In this document: positions 1 through 5,680 of the stretch, in pieces
Layout: each line of letters begins with the position of its first letter
How positions within the stretch are numbered: the stretch's first letter is position 1
Source of the DNA: Candidatus Amesbacteria bacterium RBG_19FT_COMBO_48_16
Lineage (GTDB): Bacteria > Patescibacteriota > Microgenomatia > CAZETR01 > Amesbacteraceae
Direction: 5' to 3'
Assembly: GCA_001775555.1 (NCBI GenBank)
Contig: MEXE01000046.1
Coordinates: 1-6,289 of the forward strand
Length of the DNA stretch: 6,289 nucleotides
Notes under the pieces: generated by a model
Told to the model about the DNA's origin: nothing
The model's database searches: none
The model's input: the letters and a program-made list of their open reading frames with translations, nothing else
Translations under genes and position numbers: made by a program

Positions 1-137
1 TGGATGCTACCTGGAGCAAGCCTACCCGCACTTCCCGGACTATCTACAAGGATCAAAAAGGCAAGGAAATCACGTTTACTCCCGGCCCCCTCTGGATATC
101 TATTCTCCCCATTGGCAACGAAGTTACTTACAACTAG
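1..137 (+). CDS. DUF3048 (YerB-type) protein, C-terminal fragment
   Basis: This is the 3' end of a gene that begins before the window; the first complete codon is at base 3 and the stop is TAG at 135-137. The 44 visible residues include TWSKPTRTSRTIYKDQKGKE, then ITFTPGPLWISILPIGNEVTY. This matches the usual end of DUF3048 proteins: a 'G.W.K......T.....GKEI....G..W......G..V.Y' pattern in the C-terminal beta-rich domain (DUF3048_C, YerB of Bacillus). Family members are generally extracytoplasmic lipoproteins or anchored proteins of unknown function. The N-terminal signal and main domain lie outside the window, so localisation cannot be seen. The next ORF starts 8 nt after the stop. The family call is from memory of the motif and fairly firm; the biological role is unknown. 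Confidence 0.75.
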   Translation, partial: DATWSKPTRTSRTIYKDQKGKEITFTPGPLWISILPIGNEVTYN

Positions 138-145
138 TCATCTTT

Positions 146-361
146 ATGGCCTTCACTCCGGAACAAATCGCGCAACTTGAACAGGGCGGACATTGGCCGC
201 CGCCGATTGGGATACGGGTCCTGGAAAGAGCTGAATCATCACCTTTAGCAGTTGCCGCCTTGTTAAGGACCTTAAGAAAGATAGTTTCTCCACCCCAGAG
301 AAAATATATAGACGTTGCCATTTCTCGTCTTCTTCAAGACTCTAAGCTCTCACACCTTTAA
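146..361 (+). CDS. Small hypothetical protein (71 aa)
   Basis: ATG at 146 lies 8 nt after the DUF3048 stop, so the two could be co-transcribed; there is no convincing Shine-Dalgarno sequence. I do not recognise the 71-aa product. It opens with MAFTPEQIAQLEQGG, has a proline-rich turn (HWPPPIG), then two probable amphipathic helices (ERAESSPLAVAALLRTLRKIV and KYIDVAISRLLQDS). There is no signal peptide or membrane segment. The last residues (LSHL) and the TAA stop at 359-361 are encoded by the palindromic repeat at 347-372, so the protein may have been shortened or given a new end when the repeat arrived. An overlapping minus-strand ORF (124-321) looks like a shadow. It is a plausible gene because of its position and helical character, but coding status is not certain. 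Confidence 0.45.
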   Translation: MAFTPEQIAQLEQGGHWPPPIGIRVLERAESSPLAVAALLRTLRKIVSPPQRKYIDVAISRLLQDSKLSHL

Positions 362-372
362 GGTGTGAAGGC
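347..372. repeat. 26-bp palindromic repeat, copy 1
   Basis: The core TCACACCTTTAAGGTGTGA (350-368) is a perfect inverted repeat: 9-bp arms around one central base. With the flanks CTC on the left and AGGC on the right, the same 26 bp recurs at 765-790, identical except for the central base (T here, A there). The two copies are direct repeats bracketing the gene at 388-759. No T-run follows, so it is not a standard intrinsic terminator. Confidence 0.85.
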
Positions 373-387
373 CAGTGAAGATGGCGG

Positions 388-759
388 ATGATAAAATCTG
401 GATCAATGAAAGAATACGAGCTTTGTATTGACGTTCCCATCCAGCCCGGTGATGCGGAGAGATTCAAAGTTATCCTGCAACGATTAAAAACCAGGGTACC
501 TGTCCAACTTGGCGGGGTTTATGATCAGGAAAAGGGCAGAAACGTTAAGTTGTACGGAGGGGAAAGAAAAGTCCTTACTGATATGGCCAGTCGTTCTACA
601 AACGGCTGGCGAGTTATTGTTGACGGTGTTACCCCAAACGGTATAAATGTCTCCGCCATAACTTCCCCAAAAGAATTTCAAAGAGTTACCGCGGACCCCT
701 CTTACAATATCCTTGCTATCATTGAACGTGAAGACGGAAAACCTATTAGATGGGAATAA
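388..759 (+). CDS. Hypothetical protein between two palindromic repeats (123 aa)
   Basis: I do not recognise this protein. It looks like a small soluble alpha/beta protein: MKEYELCIDVPIQPGDAERFKVILQ (strand, loop, helix), then VPVQLGGVYDQ, WRVIVDGVTPNGINVSAIT, and a final strand YNILAIIERED. There is no signal peptide, membrane segment or obvious catalytic motif. ATG 388 is favoured by GAAG at 377-380, 7 nt upstream. An in-frame ATG at 406 (MKEYELC) is also possible and would remove six residues (MIKSGS). The TAA stop at 757-759 lies 5 nt before the second palindrome. The gene and its two repeats thus form a neat unit of about 440 bp, which suggests a cassette or mobile cargo. Coding is likely from length and a sensible protein composition. 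Confidence 0.6.
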   Translation: MIKSGSMKEYELCIDVPIQPGDAERFKVILQRLKTRVPVQLGGVYDQEKGRNVKLYGGERKVLTDMASRSTNGWRVIVDGVTPNGINVSAITSPKEFQRVTADPSYNILAIIEREDGKPIRWE

Positions 760-764
760 TTCGA

Positions 765-790
765 CTCTCACACCTTAAAGGTGTGAAGGC
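765..790. repeat. 26-bp palindromic repeat, copy 2
   Basis: Second copy of the repeat at 347-372 in the same orientation, with core TCACACCTTAAAGGTGTGA at 768-786. It differs from copy 1 only at the central base (777). It starts 5 nt after the stop of the 388-759 gene and ends 9 nt before the unrelated hairpin element at 800. Confidence 0.85.
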
Positions 791-799
791 TGATATGAC

Positions 800-841
800 G
801 TCCCCCTCTCTTTGATAAAGAGAGGGGATAGGGGTGAGTTA
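800..841 (+). repeat. REP-like hairpin element, solitary copy A
   Basis: An 11-bp stem (803-813 pairs with 817-827, CCCCTCTCTTT/AAAGAGAGGGG) encloses the 3-nt loop GAT. An 8-nt spacer and the tail GAGTTA follow at 836-841. GAGTT begins exactly 20 nt after the loop, as in the two copies that flank the DUF559 gene near the end of the window. The stem sequence varies between copies while its length, the loop and the tail are kept. No protein-coding gene is attached to this copy, so it looks like a non-autonomous relative. Confidence 0.8.
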
Positions 842-860
842 CAATTTGAGTACAATAGTA

Positions 861-888
861 TTGCATTTTGAGAAAAAATTGGTATTGT
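861..888 (+). promoter_or_regulatory. Possible promoter/operator of the regulator-abrB-secDF operon
   Basis: TTGCAT (861-866) and TATTGT (883-888), 16 bp apart, resemble weak -35 and -10 boxes in front of the first gene of the operon. A small palindrome CAATA-G-TATTG sits just upstream, overlapping the -35 region (about 853-863), and TATTGT recurs at 883-888. These repeats could be an operator for the downstream winged-helix protein. An alternative -10 is TACAAT at 851-856. This is inference from short motifs only. Confidence 0.25.
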
Positions 889-897
889 TAGGGGGAA

Positions 898-1476
898 ATG
901 CTCAAGGATATGTTCATCTCCAAAACTCGCGTTAAGCTTCTGGAAAACTTCCTTTCCGACCCCACCCAGATGTATCACGTCCGTGATCTGGTGCGCAAGA
1001 CCGGGGAAGAGATTAATGCGGTCAGACGAGAGCTGGCCCGCATGGAGCTGGTGGGTATGGTCAAAAAAGAACCTCGCGGTAACCGCCTCTATTACTGGTT
1101 TCGTCATGATTATATTTACTTTGCCGATCTTTTAAGTCTGGTTGCCAAAACTACAGGTTTGGGTGCGGCTATTATCAAAAACAAAAATAAACTGGGTAAG
1201 GTCACTTTAGCTATGCTTTCCGGTAATTTTGTCCGCAATATTCCCAGAAGCCAGCCCGATGCTATCGATCTTCTGATTGTCGGTGATCTGGATATGGCTG
1301 AGCTGGGAAATATCATTAGAGCCGAAGAAGCCCGCCGCGGTTCCCCCGTCAATTACACCCCCATGACCGATGAAGAACTCAAATTCCGTCGAAATCGTCG
1401 TGACCCTTTTCTATTAGCTATCATCACCGGCACCCGGGTTATGATTTTAGGTGACGAAGCCGATCTGGTGGGTTAA
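898..1476 (+). CDS. Winged-helix regulator with degenerate nucleotidyltransferase-like domain
   Basis: Probable transcriptional regulator of 192 aa. Residues about 9-75 form an ArsR-like winged helix (TRVKLLENFLSDPTQMYHVRDLVRKTG, then a wing PRGNRLYYWFR). Residues about 98-185 resemble the minimal nucleotidyltransferase (MNT, Pol beta-like) fold: LGKVTLAMLSGNFVRN stands where 'GSxARG' is expected, DAIDLLIVGD where 'SDIDLLVVG' is expected, and NYTPMTDEELKFRR...DPFLLAII near the end. The GS signature and the first catalytic Asp (Ala122 here) are lost and only Asp124 is kept, so nucleotidyl transfer is unlikely. The domain may instead sense a ligand or dimerise. ATG 898 has AGGGGG only 2 nt upstream; ATG 910 (MFISKTR) is an alternative start. 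The gene is followed after 1 nt by an AbrB-like gene, then secDF, so autoregulation of this operon is plausible. Confidence 0.75.
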   Translation: MLKDMFISKTRVKLLENFLSDPTQMYHVRDLVRKTGEEINAVRRELARMELVGMVKKEPRGNRLYYWFRHDYIYFADLLSLVAKTTGLGAAIIKNKNKLGKVTLAMLSGNFVRNIPRSQPDAIDLLIVGDLDMAELGNIIRAEEARRGSPVNYTPMTDEELKFRRNRRDPFLLAIITGTRVMILGDEADLVG

Positions 1477-1477
1477 C

Positions 1478-1669
1478 ATGCGCCAAAAAGTTATCAAAAC
1501 CGGCAATTCTCTCGCTGTCACAATTCCTGCCGATTTTGTCAAAAACTATGGCCTAAAACCCGGTTCTACAGTGAATGTCAGGCCAGACTTGGCCAGAGGG
1601 ACTTTGCATTTGGCATTTCCCAGTTCTGGTCAACTCACACTGCTTCCCAAAATCGGACCGCGCCGTTAA
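1478..1669 (+). CDS. AbrB/MazE-type (SpoVT-AbrB) DNA-binding protein, 63 aa
   Basis: The 63-aa protein begins MRQKVIKTGNSLAVTIPADF, followed by VKNYGLKPGSTVNV: the classic swapped-hairpin AbrB fold seen in MazE-type antitoxins and small transition-state regulators. It acts as a dimer on DNA. ATG 1478 is chosen over an in-frame GTG at 1451. It starts the conserved motif directly and lies 1 nt after the TAA of the preceding gene, which fits termination-reinitiation. There is no good Shine-Dalgarno. The C-terminus (LTLLPKIGPRR) is short and basic and could bind a partner. No MazF, PIN or other known toxin follows; the next gene, 11 nt on, is secD. If it is an antitoxin, the partner would have to be the preceding MNT-like protein, which is unproven. 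A role as co-regulator of secDF is equally possible. Confidence 0.8.
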   Translation: MRQKVIKTGNSLAVTIPADFVKNYGLKPGSTVNVRPDLARGTLHLAFPSSGQLTLLPKIGPRR

Positions 1670-1680
1670 ACTTTCATAAT

Positions 1681-2970
1681 ATGAAGAACACTGTCTTTTT
1701 TGTCGTAGTTATATTATCCGTCGTTCTCATTAATATGCCCCGGACTTTCTCTGTAGCCGGTTTTGCATTTTATCGCCCTGTGGTAAATTTTTCTCTTTTG
1801 GGAAAAAAATTATACAGAGATCTCGACTTCAAACTTGGTCTGGATCTTCAGGGCGGGACTCATTTGGTTTATCTAATTGATACAAGCAAAACCTCTGAGG
1901 CGGACCGGGCTTCGGCTATTATTGCCACCCGTGACAACATCGAGCGCCGGGTCAACCTCTTAGGGGTTTCCGAAAGCGTGGTCCAAACCTCCAAGGTGGG
2001 TGATACTCATCGCCTCATCGTCGAATTACCGGGAGTCAAAGATGTCAAGCAGGCCATTGATACTATCGGTGCCACCGCGCAATTGGAGTTCAGACAGCTT
2101 GACCCGGCGGCGACGGCCTCAGCCGAGGCTAAATTCATTACTACCGACCTATCCGGCGGCGATCTCCGCCTCGCCCAGGTCCAATTTGGCGGCAGTGGAG
2201 GTGTGGGCAGCGAACCGGTAGTCGGCTTGGAATTCAACAGCGACGGTGCCAAAAAGTTTGCCGAGCTCACTAAAGCAAATCTGGGTAAACCGCTGGCTAT
2301 TTTTTTGGATAACCGTATGATCACAGCTCCGATCGTTCAGTCAGAAATTACCGATGGCCGGGCCATTATTTCCGGCAAATTCACTGCCGATGACGCCAAA
2401 CAGCTGGTAATCCAGCTCAACGCCGGCGCTCTCCCGGTGCCTATCTCTGTCGTCGAGCAGAGGAATATTGGCGCCACCCTGGGTAGCGAATCGGTATCCA
2501 AAAGTTTGTTTGCCGGTCTGGTCGGCTTTGCTATTATTTGGCTGTTCATGATCGCCAATTATGGTTTTCGCGGTCTTCTTGCCGACTTGGCTCTGACCAT
2601 TTATGTTTTAATTTCCTTGTCTATGTTCAAACTCATCCCCGTTACTTTGACCCTGTCTGGTATTGCCGGTTTTATTCTGTCCATCGGTATGGCTGTCGAC
2701 GCCAATATTCTCATTTTTGAGCGTATCAAAGAAGAATTACGCTGGGGTCGGCCAGGGAGAGCCGCTCTGGAATTAGGTTTCAGCCGGGCTTGGACATCCG
2801 TCCGGGACAGCAATGCCAGCTCGCTTATCACCGCCCTGATTCTTTTTTGGCTGGGTACCGGCCCCGTCCGCGGCTTCTCTCTTACCCTCATGGTTGGTAT
2901 CATTGTTTCCCTCTTTACCTCAGTAACCGTAACCCGTAGCCTGTTACGTGCTGTTTATTCCCGCAAATAA
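1681..2970 (+). CDS. secD: Protein translocase subunit SecD
   Basis: SecD, with SecF, uses the proton gradient to assist SecYEG/SecA-driven export from the outer face of the membrane. Visible marks: an N-terminal membrane helix (residues about 4-20); the signature LGLDLQGG at 52-59; the P1 region with ELPGVKD and IGATAQLEFR (127-138); and an extracytoplasmic head (about 165-262). A five-helix RND-type membrane region (about 274-422) follows. It contains LSGIAGFILSIGMAVDANIL, then IFERIKEE. Asp340 is the conserved membrane aspartate linked to proton use. GTGPVRGFSLTLMVGI marks the last helices. At 429 aa it is much shorter than E. coli SecD (about 615 aa) but normal for compact stand-alone SecD. 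ATG 1681 is 11 nt after the AbrB-like gene with no clear Shine-Dalgarno. The TAA overlaps the secF ATG (TAATG), which suggests coupled translation. Confidence 0.95.
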   Translation: MKNTVFFVVVILSVVLINMPRTFSVAGFAFYRPVVNFSLLGKKLYRDLDFKLGLDLQGGTHLVYLIDTSKTSEADRASAIIATRDNIERRVNLLGVSESVVQTSKVGDTHRLIVELPGVKDVKQAIDTIGATAQLEFRQLDPAATASAEAKFITTDLSGGDLRLAQVQFGGSGGVGSEPVVGLEFNSDGAKKFAELTKANLGKPLAIFLDNRMITAPIVQSEITDGRAIISGKFTADDAKQLVIQLNAGALPVPISVVEQRNIGATLGSESVSKSLFAGLVGFAIIWLFMIANYGFRGLLADLALTIYVLISLSMFKLIPVTLTLSGIAGFILSIGMAVDANILIFERIKEELRWGRPGRAALELGFSRAWTSVRDSNASSLITALILFWLGTGPVRGFSLTLMVGIIVSLFTSVTVTRSLLRAVYSRK

Positions 2971-3950
2971 TGAATCTGAAACAAATTATCTTATCCCGGG
3001 GAGAGTTACCCACCGCAAACCCCGGATCTCGAACATCACCCGTCGCAGGCGCGAATCACAGCACCCATCTTCATTTCATGAAATACAAATGGTTATTCTT
3101 AGGTTTTTCTGCCTTAGTCATGCTTCCCGGAATTTATTCCCTGGCCCGTTATGGCTTGCGTCTGTCCATCGACTTCACCGGTGGTACACTTCTGGAAGTC
3201 CAGACCAAAGACCCGGTTACCCATGATCAATTTGCCGAAATTTCCAATTCCCTTCAGCTCGAACTGTCTTCCGTCCAGCCCGCCGGGGACAACACTTACC
3301 TTCTCCGTTTCAAGCCGGTTTCCCAACAGCAGAACGACGAGTTCAAAAAAGCCCTGTCAGATAAATTTTCCGGGGCAACCGAAAAGCGTTTTGAGACAGT
3401 CGGCCCGACTGTCGGTGCCGAACTCACCCGTCGGGCTCTGCTCGCCTTGGTCCTGGCTTCAGTTTTTATTATCGCCTACATCGCTTGGTCTTTCAGGCGT
3501 ATCCCCCGGCCTTACTCTGCTTGGAAATTCGGAGCTTCCGCCGTCGTTGCCCTGCTGCATGACGTTATCATAGTTCTCGGCCTGTTTGCTTTGTTTGGTC
3601 ACCTTTATCATGTCGAAATAGATGCCCTTTTTGTTACCGCCATGCTTACAGTCATCGGGTTTTCTGTCCACGACTCGATTGTCGTTTTTGATCGTGTTCG
3701 TGAAAATCTCCCCAAAATGCCCAAGGCCGCATTTGAGGCCGTCGTCGACTTTTCCTTAACCGAGACTTTAGTCCGCTCTCTCAACACCTCCGTCACCGTT
3801 CTGCTCACCCTTCTGGCGCTTCTGCTTTTTGGCGGTGAGTCTATTCGCTGGTTTGTCGTCGCCTTGCTTATTGGTATTATCTCCGGTACTTATTCCTCTA
3901 TCTTCAACGCCGCCCCCATCCTCGTTCTCTGGGAAAGCCGCAGAAAATAG
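2970..3950 (+). CDS. secF: Protein translocase subunit SecF (3' end rebuilt by insertion)
   Basis: SecF is the partner of SecD in the accessory translocase complex. As called here it has 326 aa. Residues 38-60 form the first membrane helix, followed by the hallmark IDFTGGTLLEV (67-77), a small periplasmic domain with ETVGPTVGAEL (142-152), and five more helices. These include VIGFSVHDSIVVFDRVREN (228-246, with the functionally important Asp235 and Arg242) and SLNTSVTVLLTLLALLLFGG (270-289). ATG 2970 overlaps the secD stop, favouring coupling, but gives an unusual polar 36-residue extension. Met37 (ATG 3078) fits the usual SecF start better, though no Shine-Dalgarno is visible there. The last codons lie in a 60-bp stretch repeated at 5576-5635. 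The present tail is SRRK-TAG, whereas the displaced copy ends SRK-TAA, so this 3' end was probably supplied by an inserted element. The encoded protein looks fully functional. Confidence 0.95.
   Translation: MNLKQIILSRGELPTANPGSRTSPVAGANHSTHLHFMKYKWLFLGFSALVMLPGIYSLARYGLRLSIDFTGGTLLEVQTKDPVTHDQFAEISNSLQLELSSVQPAGDNTYLLRFKPVSQQQNDEFKKALSDKFSGATEKRFETVGPTVGAELTRRALLALVLASVFIIAYIAWSFRRIPRPYSAWKFGASAVVALLHDVIIVLGLFALFGHLYHVEIDALFVTAMLTVIGFSVHDSIVVFDRVRENLPKMPKAAFEAVVDFSLTETLVRSLNTSVTVLLTLLALLLFGGESIRWFVVALLIGIISGTYSSIFNAAPILVLWESRRK
3881..3940 (+). repeat. 60-bp direct repeat, copy 1 (inside secF 3' end)
   Basis: Bases 3881-3940, coding for SGTYSSIFNAAPILVLWES near the secF end, are repeated at 5576-5635 in the same orientation at a fixed offset of 1695 bp. 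There is one mismatch (T3887 versus C5582), which is synonymous (GGT/GGC, Gly306). The similarity stops sharply on both sides. The pair brackets the 519-aa gene and looks like left and right attachment sites or a duplication scar. Confidence 0.95.
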
Positions 3951-3991
3951 CCTCGCCACTCAAATTGTGGAGTAGATGTAAAATTGGTTAA

Positions 3992-5551
3992 ATGGAAGAT
4001 ACCTTGGACCAATTAGGTCGGGAAACCGTGGCTCTGGAAAGATTACCGCAATCTCCCAAAAGAGATTACTCCCCATATTGGATTTTACCGTTTAAGTCCT
4101 CAGAGCTTGGCCATGCTATCTCTACATCTTCCACTACCCGGCCTGATCTTTACGGAGCCAGTAGTCTCACAGAAGGCCGCGTTTTTAGGTTGCCGGAAGT
4201 AGTTTTCAAATTTCGCGGCGGCAAGGTTTCTGGGCTTGAATCTTCTCTTCCTTTTCCTATTCCCCCAGAGCTCAGGTCAAGCAAAAAATTACGCCCCGTG
4301 ATATTTTCCAATCTTATTTGCAAGGGTGGTGGAATAAAGCCCAGCATGTCCGACGAATCCTCCTCCGGTTCTGACCCTACTAGACGCATTACCTATCTTC
4401 ACGGACAGGTGATTGGTGAGTCATATGGTCAAATTGCCGCCGGATCAGCCGACGATGCTGAACAAAAGTTGGATGAAGTTTTCTCCTTTCTTTTCCACAG
4501 CTGGGGTGGCCGGACTCGCCTTCTGGTTTCGGTTTACCCCCAAGATTCATTTTCTACCCCCGATGGATTATTGACCAAAGAAGAAGCTGTAGAAAAAGGT
4601 TATTTTAAGGATCCCCATGTCGAACCGGTGGTTTCTGTTTGGGGAATCCGCTCCCCGTGGACTTTGGACGATATTATCGGCTTATACGATCCGGATTTAA
4701 TGTCTGTTAAAACTAAGTCTAGGCTGTTTTATCAGTTTGCTCCTATTCATCCCGGGGTCGAATTCTTCAAATATGAGCCTCAACCCAGTTCGGAGGTTAC
4801 CGCCAGAACTGTCGCTTTTGCGACAGACTTAATTTCCGATATGCGTCGCGACCACGACGCCCAATGGAGGGAGCTGGCTGTAAAATACTCTCAAATCAGT
4901 CCCGACAACCTCTGCAGCTTCTACTTGGATTACTTGCATTTGTTATCAGCCACTGTTGGCAGACAATTGGGCATTTTATACTCCCATCATGTCTACTTGT
5001 ATATGTATAATTTTTCCAATATTACCGCTCTGGGGGAAATTAAAGATTTTGACGTAGCCGCCTTTGACGCCAAATATTTTATAGACGGTTCTAAACTCAC
5101 TCAGGAGGAGATGCTCAGGTGTGACATGTTAACCAAAGAGGAAATCGAGCGGGGGAAAGGACCAGATGAGCCTTCTCTGCAGGCTGGAATTATGTTTGCT
5201 ACTCTGGAACAGATTACCCGGCTTTATGGCTCCTTGCGTCACCCCGGTGTCATTAATTCTCCCCCGTCAGATTTCCAGACCGCGTATGACCAAGCCGTCT
5301 CTGCCTTCGGTCAAGAATTTGTAAAAGCCGCCTTCACCGATTTCAACCCCACAGCTGTCAAAAGAAACATCAGGTTTATCGACGCCCTCGAGTATATTTA
5401 TACTCTCAGTCATTTCTGGTCTTCCGATAATTTTCTTAAAAAGGGTCTGTCAGGTTTAAACAAACTTATTTATGGACCGCATCTGGAAAAATGGTCCCAC
5501 AAGCGCTCAGAAGTATATTTCAAGTCGATACAGCCAGAAACAACTCAGTAG
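3992..5551 (+). CDS. Unknown 519-aa protein inside the secF 3'-end insertion
   Basis: I do not recognise this protein. It is long, soluble-looking, with no signal peptide or membrane helix, and is rich in Ser/Pro early on. Possible landmarks: SNLICKGGGIKP (106-117), HSWGGRTRLLVSVYP (169-183), PHVEPVVSVWGIRSPW (208-223), LGILYSHHVYLYMYNFSNIT then ALGEIKDFDVAAFD (326-359), and a helical C-terminal third. The order 'KGxGxxP ... GxxT/R-L ... G-x-x-H-x(6)-N ... DFD' faintly recalls SelO (YdiU) or other kinase-fold proteins, where an Asn and a D-F/Y-G/D motif bind metal. This is speculative, and the classical HGVxNTDN motif is absent. The ATG has no Shine-Dalgarno sequence; TAAAAT at 3979-3984 could be a -10 box giving a leaderless message. 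It is the only gene between the two 60-bp secF repeats, so it is likely acquired cargo. A real gene is near certain because the ORF is long and uninterrupted. Confidence 0.85.
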   Translation: MEDTLDQLGRETVALERLPQSPKRDYSPYWILPFKSSELGHAISTSSTTRPDLYGASSLTEGRVFRLPEVVFKFRGGKVSGLESSLPFPIPPELRSSKKLRPVIFSNLICKGGGIKPSMSDESSSGSDPTRRITYLHGQVIGESYGQIAAGSADDAEQKLDEVFSFLFHSWGGRTRLLVSVYPQDSFSTPDGLLTKEEAVEKGYFKDPHVEPVVSVWGIRSPWTLDDIIGLYDPDLMSVKTKSRLFYQFAPIHPGVEFFKYEPQPSSEVTARTVAFATDLISDMRRDHDAQWRELAVKYSQISPDNLCSFYLDYLHLLSATVGRQLGILYSHHVYLYMYNFSNITALGEIKDFDVAAFDAKYFIDGSKLTQEEMLRCDMLTKEEIERGKGPDEPSLQAGIMFATLEQITRLYGSLRHPGVINSPPSDFQTAYDQAVSAFGQEFVKAAFTDFNPTAVKRNIRFIDALEYIYTLSHFWSSDNFLKKGLSGLNKLIYGPHLEKWSHKRSEVYFKSIQPETTQ

Positions 5552-5575
5552 CTCAAGAAATGATTATAGACTCAC

Positions 5576-5642
5576 CTCCGGCACTTATTCCTCTATCTTC
5601 AACGCCGCCCCCATCCTCGTTCTCTGGGAAAGCCGGAAGTAA
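5576..5642 (+). pseudogene. secF: Displaced 3' end of secF (60-bp direct repeat, copy 2)
   Basis: These 67 bp encode the last 21 SecF residues (SGTYSSIFNAAPILVLWES then RK) in the correct frame and end at TAA 5640-5642. Bases 5576-5635 match 3881-3940 at 59 of 60 positions. There is no start codon or upstream secF sequence, so this is a remnant. It probably represents the original end of secF, because it sits directly against the next module exactly where secF would have stopped. Deleting 1695 bp between the repeats would restore a complete secF ending SRK-TAA. Confidence 0.9.
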
Positions 5643-5680
5643 CTCCCTCTCAATCTCCCTCTTAATTTAAGAGGGAGACG
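5640..5680 (-). repeat. REP-like hairpin element, copy B (inverted)
   Basis: Read on the minus strand, the 11-bp stem TCTCCCTCTTA/TAAGAGGGAGA (5654-5664 pairs with 5668-5678) has the loop AAT, and the tail GAGTTA lies at 5645-5640, 20 nt beyond the loop. The stem carries the last codons and the TAA stop (5667-5669) of the DUF559 gene. The outer TAA (5640-5642) is the stop of the displaced secF end. Confidence 0.85.

Noticed and set aside
381..431. 16-codon ORF starting at ATG 381
   Set aside because: It overlaps the start of the 388-759 gene in another frame, is very short and has no supporting context.
347..790. Integron cassette array with attC sites
   Set aside because: The gene-repeat-gene-repeat order is similar, but the palindromes lack the GTTRRRY/RYYYAAC core sites and the bulged structure of attC, and no integrase is in the window.
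800..841. Intrinsic transcription terminator
   Set aside because: The stem is strong but is followed by ATAGGGGTGAGTTA, not a T-run. The shared loop, tail and spacing with two other copies point to a repeat element instead.
775..1107. Minus-strand 110-aa ORF
   Set aside because: It runs antisense to the well-supported winged-helix gene, and its C-terminus is just translation of the hairpin and palindrome repeats.
1451..1477. GTG start nine codons upstream for the AbrB-like gene
   Set aside because: ATG 1478 begins exactly at the conserved AbrB N-terminus and lies 1 nt after the previous stop; the extra residues overlap the upstream gene.
5560..5670. Short plus-strand ORF from ATG 5560 through the displaced secF end
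   Set aside because: It reads the secF remnant in the wrong frame, giving a Ser/Pro-rich stretch. The frame matching SecF has no start codon.
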